Both the position numbers and the translations under genes were made by a program. From Bacteroidales bacterium (GTDB taxonomy: Bacteria > Bacteroidota > Bacteroidia > Bacteroidales > JAADJA01), in assembly GCA_021107975.1 (NCBI GenBank), contig JAIORT010000703.1, positions 1 through 6,084 of the forward strand: a stretch of DNA of 6,084 nt, given 5' to 3'. The notes under the pieces were generated by a model, which was not told the DNA's origin, did not search any database, and worked only from the letters and a program-made list of their open reading frames with translations. Below, piece after piece: positions 5,301 through 6,084 of the stretch. Numbering within the stretch: position 1 is the first letter of the stretch; each line of letters starts with the position of its first letter.

Positions 5301-6084
5301 ATGAAAAAAATTCTAAGTTCTGTTTTGTTTCTTTTTACGATGATTTTTATGGTTGGGGCTCAAAACGCTACCTTGAGCGTTACCGGGCATGTAACAGACG
5401 ATGTTACCGGCGCCCCAATCACTAATCATCTTGTAGTTGTTTCTGTTATTGGTGCAGGAGTCAACCTGAATTATGACTTCTACACTAACGATGCCGGCTT
5501 TTATGGCAGCGATTCAATTCCAGCAGGGAGCCAGGGGTTAGTTAGTGCGGTTACTTTAGATTGTATTGGACAGGTGCATTCACAGGAAGGATATTTTTAT
5601 CCGGACAATTATGTATTTGTATTCGATTTTGAAATTTGCAATGACAGTATTCCTCCCGTAGGTTGTCAGGCTTCTTTCCTTTATGAACCGGTTCCGGGAG
5701 CTTATGCAACAATAATGTTTTTCGATTCCTCAACCGGTAATCCAACGGATTGGCTGTGGGATTTCGGAGATGGAACCTCATCCTCTGAACAAAACCCCAT
5801 ACACTCTTATAATGCTTTAGGTACATATCAGGTATGCCTCACAATTTGGGATAGTACCGGAAACTGCCAGGATACTTACTGCGAAGATGTAGTTGTAGGA
5901 AATGGTGGAGGCGACTGCATGAACTGGTTCACGTATGAAACCAATGACAATATTACTTTTGATTTCTATGGGGAATCAATGCCGTACCCTGCCAATGAGT
6001 GGACTTGGGATTTCGGTGATGGTGATATAGGTTATGGACAAAATATAACTCATACTTATGATACCGCATTGTATAATATTGTCT
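5301..6084 (+). CDS. Paralogue of the PKD-repeat T9SS protein (3' end outside window)
   Basis: From ATG 5301 the frame stays open for 261 codons to the window edge. Residues 1-20 are a signal peptide (MKKILSSVLFLFTMIFMVGA) followed by Gln21, matching the Q-rule. Residues about 24-113 are a transthyretin-like domain. A first PKD domain spans about 122-200 with WDFGDG at 153-158, and a second begins near 206 with WDFGDG at 236-241. The block from Gln21 is about 74% identical to the gene at 2379-4703, so a surface-exposed, T9SS-exported adhesive or structural protein is expected, although the sorting domain lies beyond the window. The Cys at residue 79 of the first copy is Ala here; the other cysteines in the block are kept. 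Unlike the first copy, it has about 600 bases of its own upstream DNA and may be controlled independently. No Shine-Dalgarno sequence is visible; the start is preceded by A/T-rich DNA. Confidence 0.9.
   Translation, partial: MKKILSSVLFLFTMIFMVGAQNATLSVTGHVTDDVTGAPITNHLVVVSVIGAGVNLNYDFYTNDAGFYGSDSIPAGSQGLVSAVTLDCIGQVHSQEGYFYPDNYVFVFDFEICNDSIPPVGCQASFLYEPVPGAYATIMFFDSSTGNPTDWLWDFGDGTSSSEQNPIHSYNALGTYQVCLTIWDSTGNCQDTYCEDVVVGNGGGDCMNWFTYETNDNITFDFYGESMPYPANEWTWDFGDGDIGYGQNITHTYDTALYNIV

Noticed and set aside
5551..5826. 91-codon open frame on the minus strand
   Set aside because: It lies wholly within the paralogous PKD gene, whose frame is clearly coding by homology to 2379-4703; the antisense frame shows no domain or composition signal.

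Overview
This AT-rich window, with every recognisable gene on the + strand, looks like a chromosomal piece of a Bacteroidota bacterium, most likely an environmental or anaerobic Bacteroidales-type lineage. The evidence is two type IX secretion (T9SS) C-terminal sorting domains of the 'YPNPV...GxYxxxL...xxxKFVK' kind, signal peptides cleaved just before Gln (the Bacteroidota 'Q-rule'), starts without Shine-Dalgarno sequences, PKD-repeat surface proteins, and an ECF sigma factor paired with an anti-sigma/outer-membrane-barrel protein. No rRNA, tRNA, CRISPR array, transposase or integrase gene was seen.

Layout. Bases 1-236 are the 3' end of a T9SS-exported protein, followed by an intrinsic terminator (255-285). 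The next 186 bases end in a direct-repeat/inverted-repeat element (433-465) just before an ECF sigma factor gene (475-1047). The sigma gene overlaps by 17 nt the gene for a 445-residue protein (1031-2368). That protein has an anti-sigma-like cytoplasmic N-terminus, one inner-membrane helix, a long polar periplasmic linker and a C-terminal outer-membrane beta-barrel ending in Phe. This is the architecture of the dual membrane-spanning anti-sigma factors (Dma, with partner sigma Das) described in Bacteroides. Ten bases later starts a 774-residue secreted protein (2379-4703) with a transthyretin-like domain, four PKD repeats, two more beta-sandwich domains and a T9SS sorting domain. After about 600 bases without a gene (4704-5300), which hold short repeats and possible hairpins, a paralogue of that protein begins at 5301 and runs off the right edge.

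How it may work. By inference, the barrel protein physically links the outer membrane to the cytoplasm and holds the sigma factor until an envelope signal releases it. The PKD/T9SS protein lies in the same apparent operon and could be a regulated output, or a surface partner of the barrel. A terminator-shaped hairpin inside the first 110 bases of the anti-sigma coding sequence (1089-1140) could set the ratio of sigma to anti-sigma and limit transcription into the PKD gene. This hairpin and the sigma/anti-sigma/cargo linkage are the most interesting signals here.
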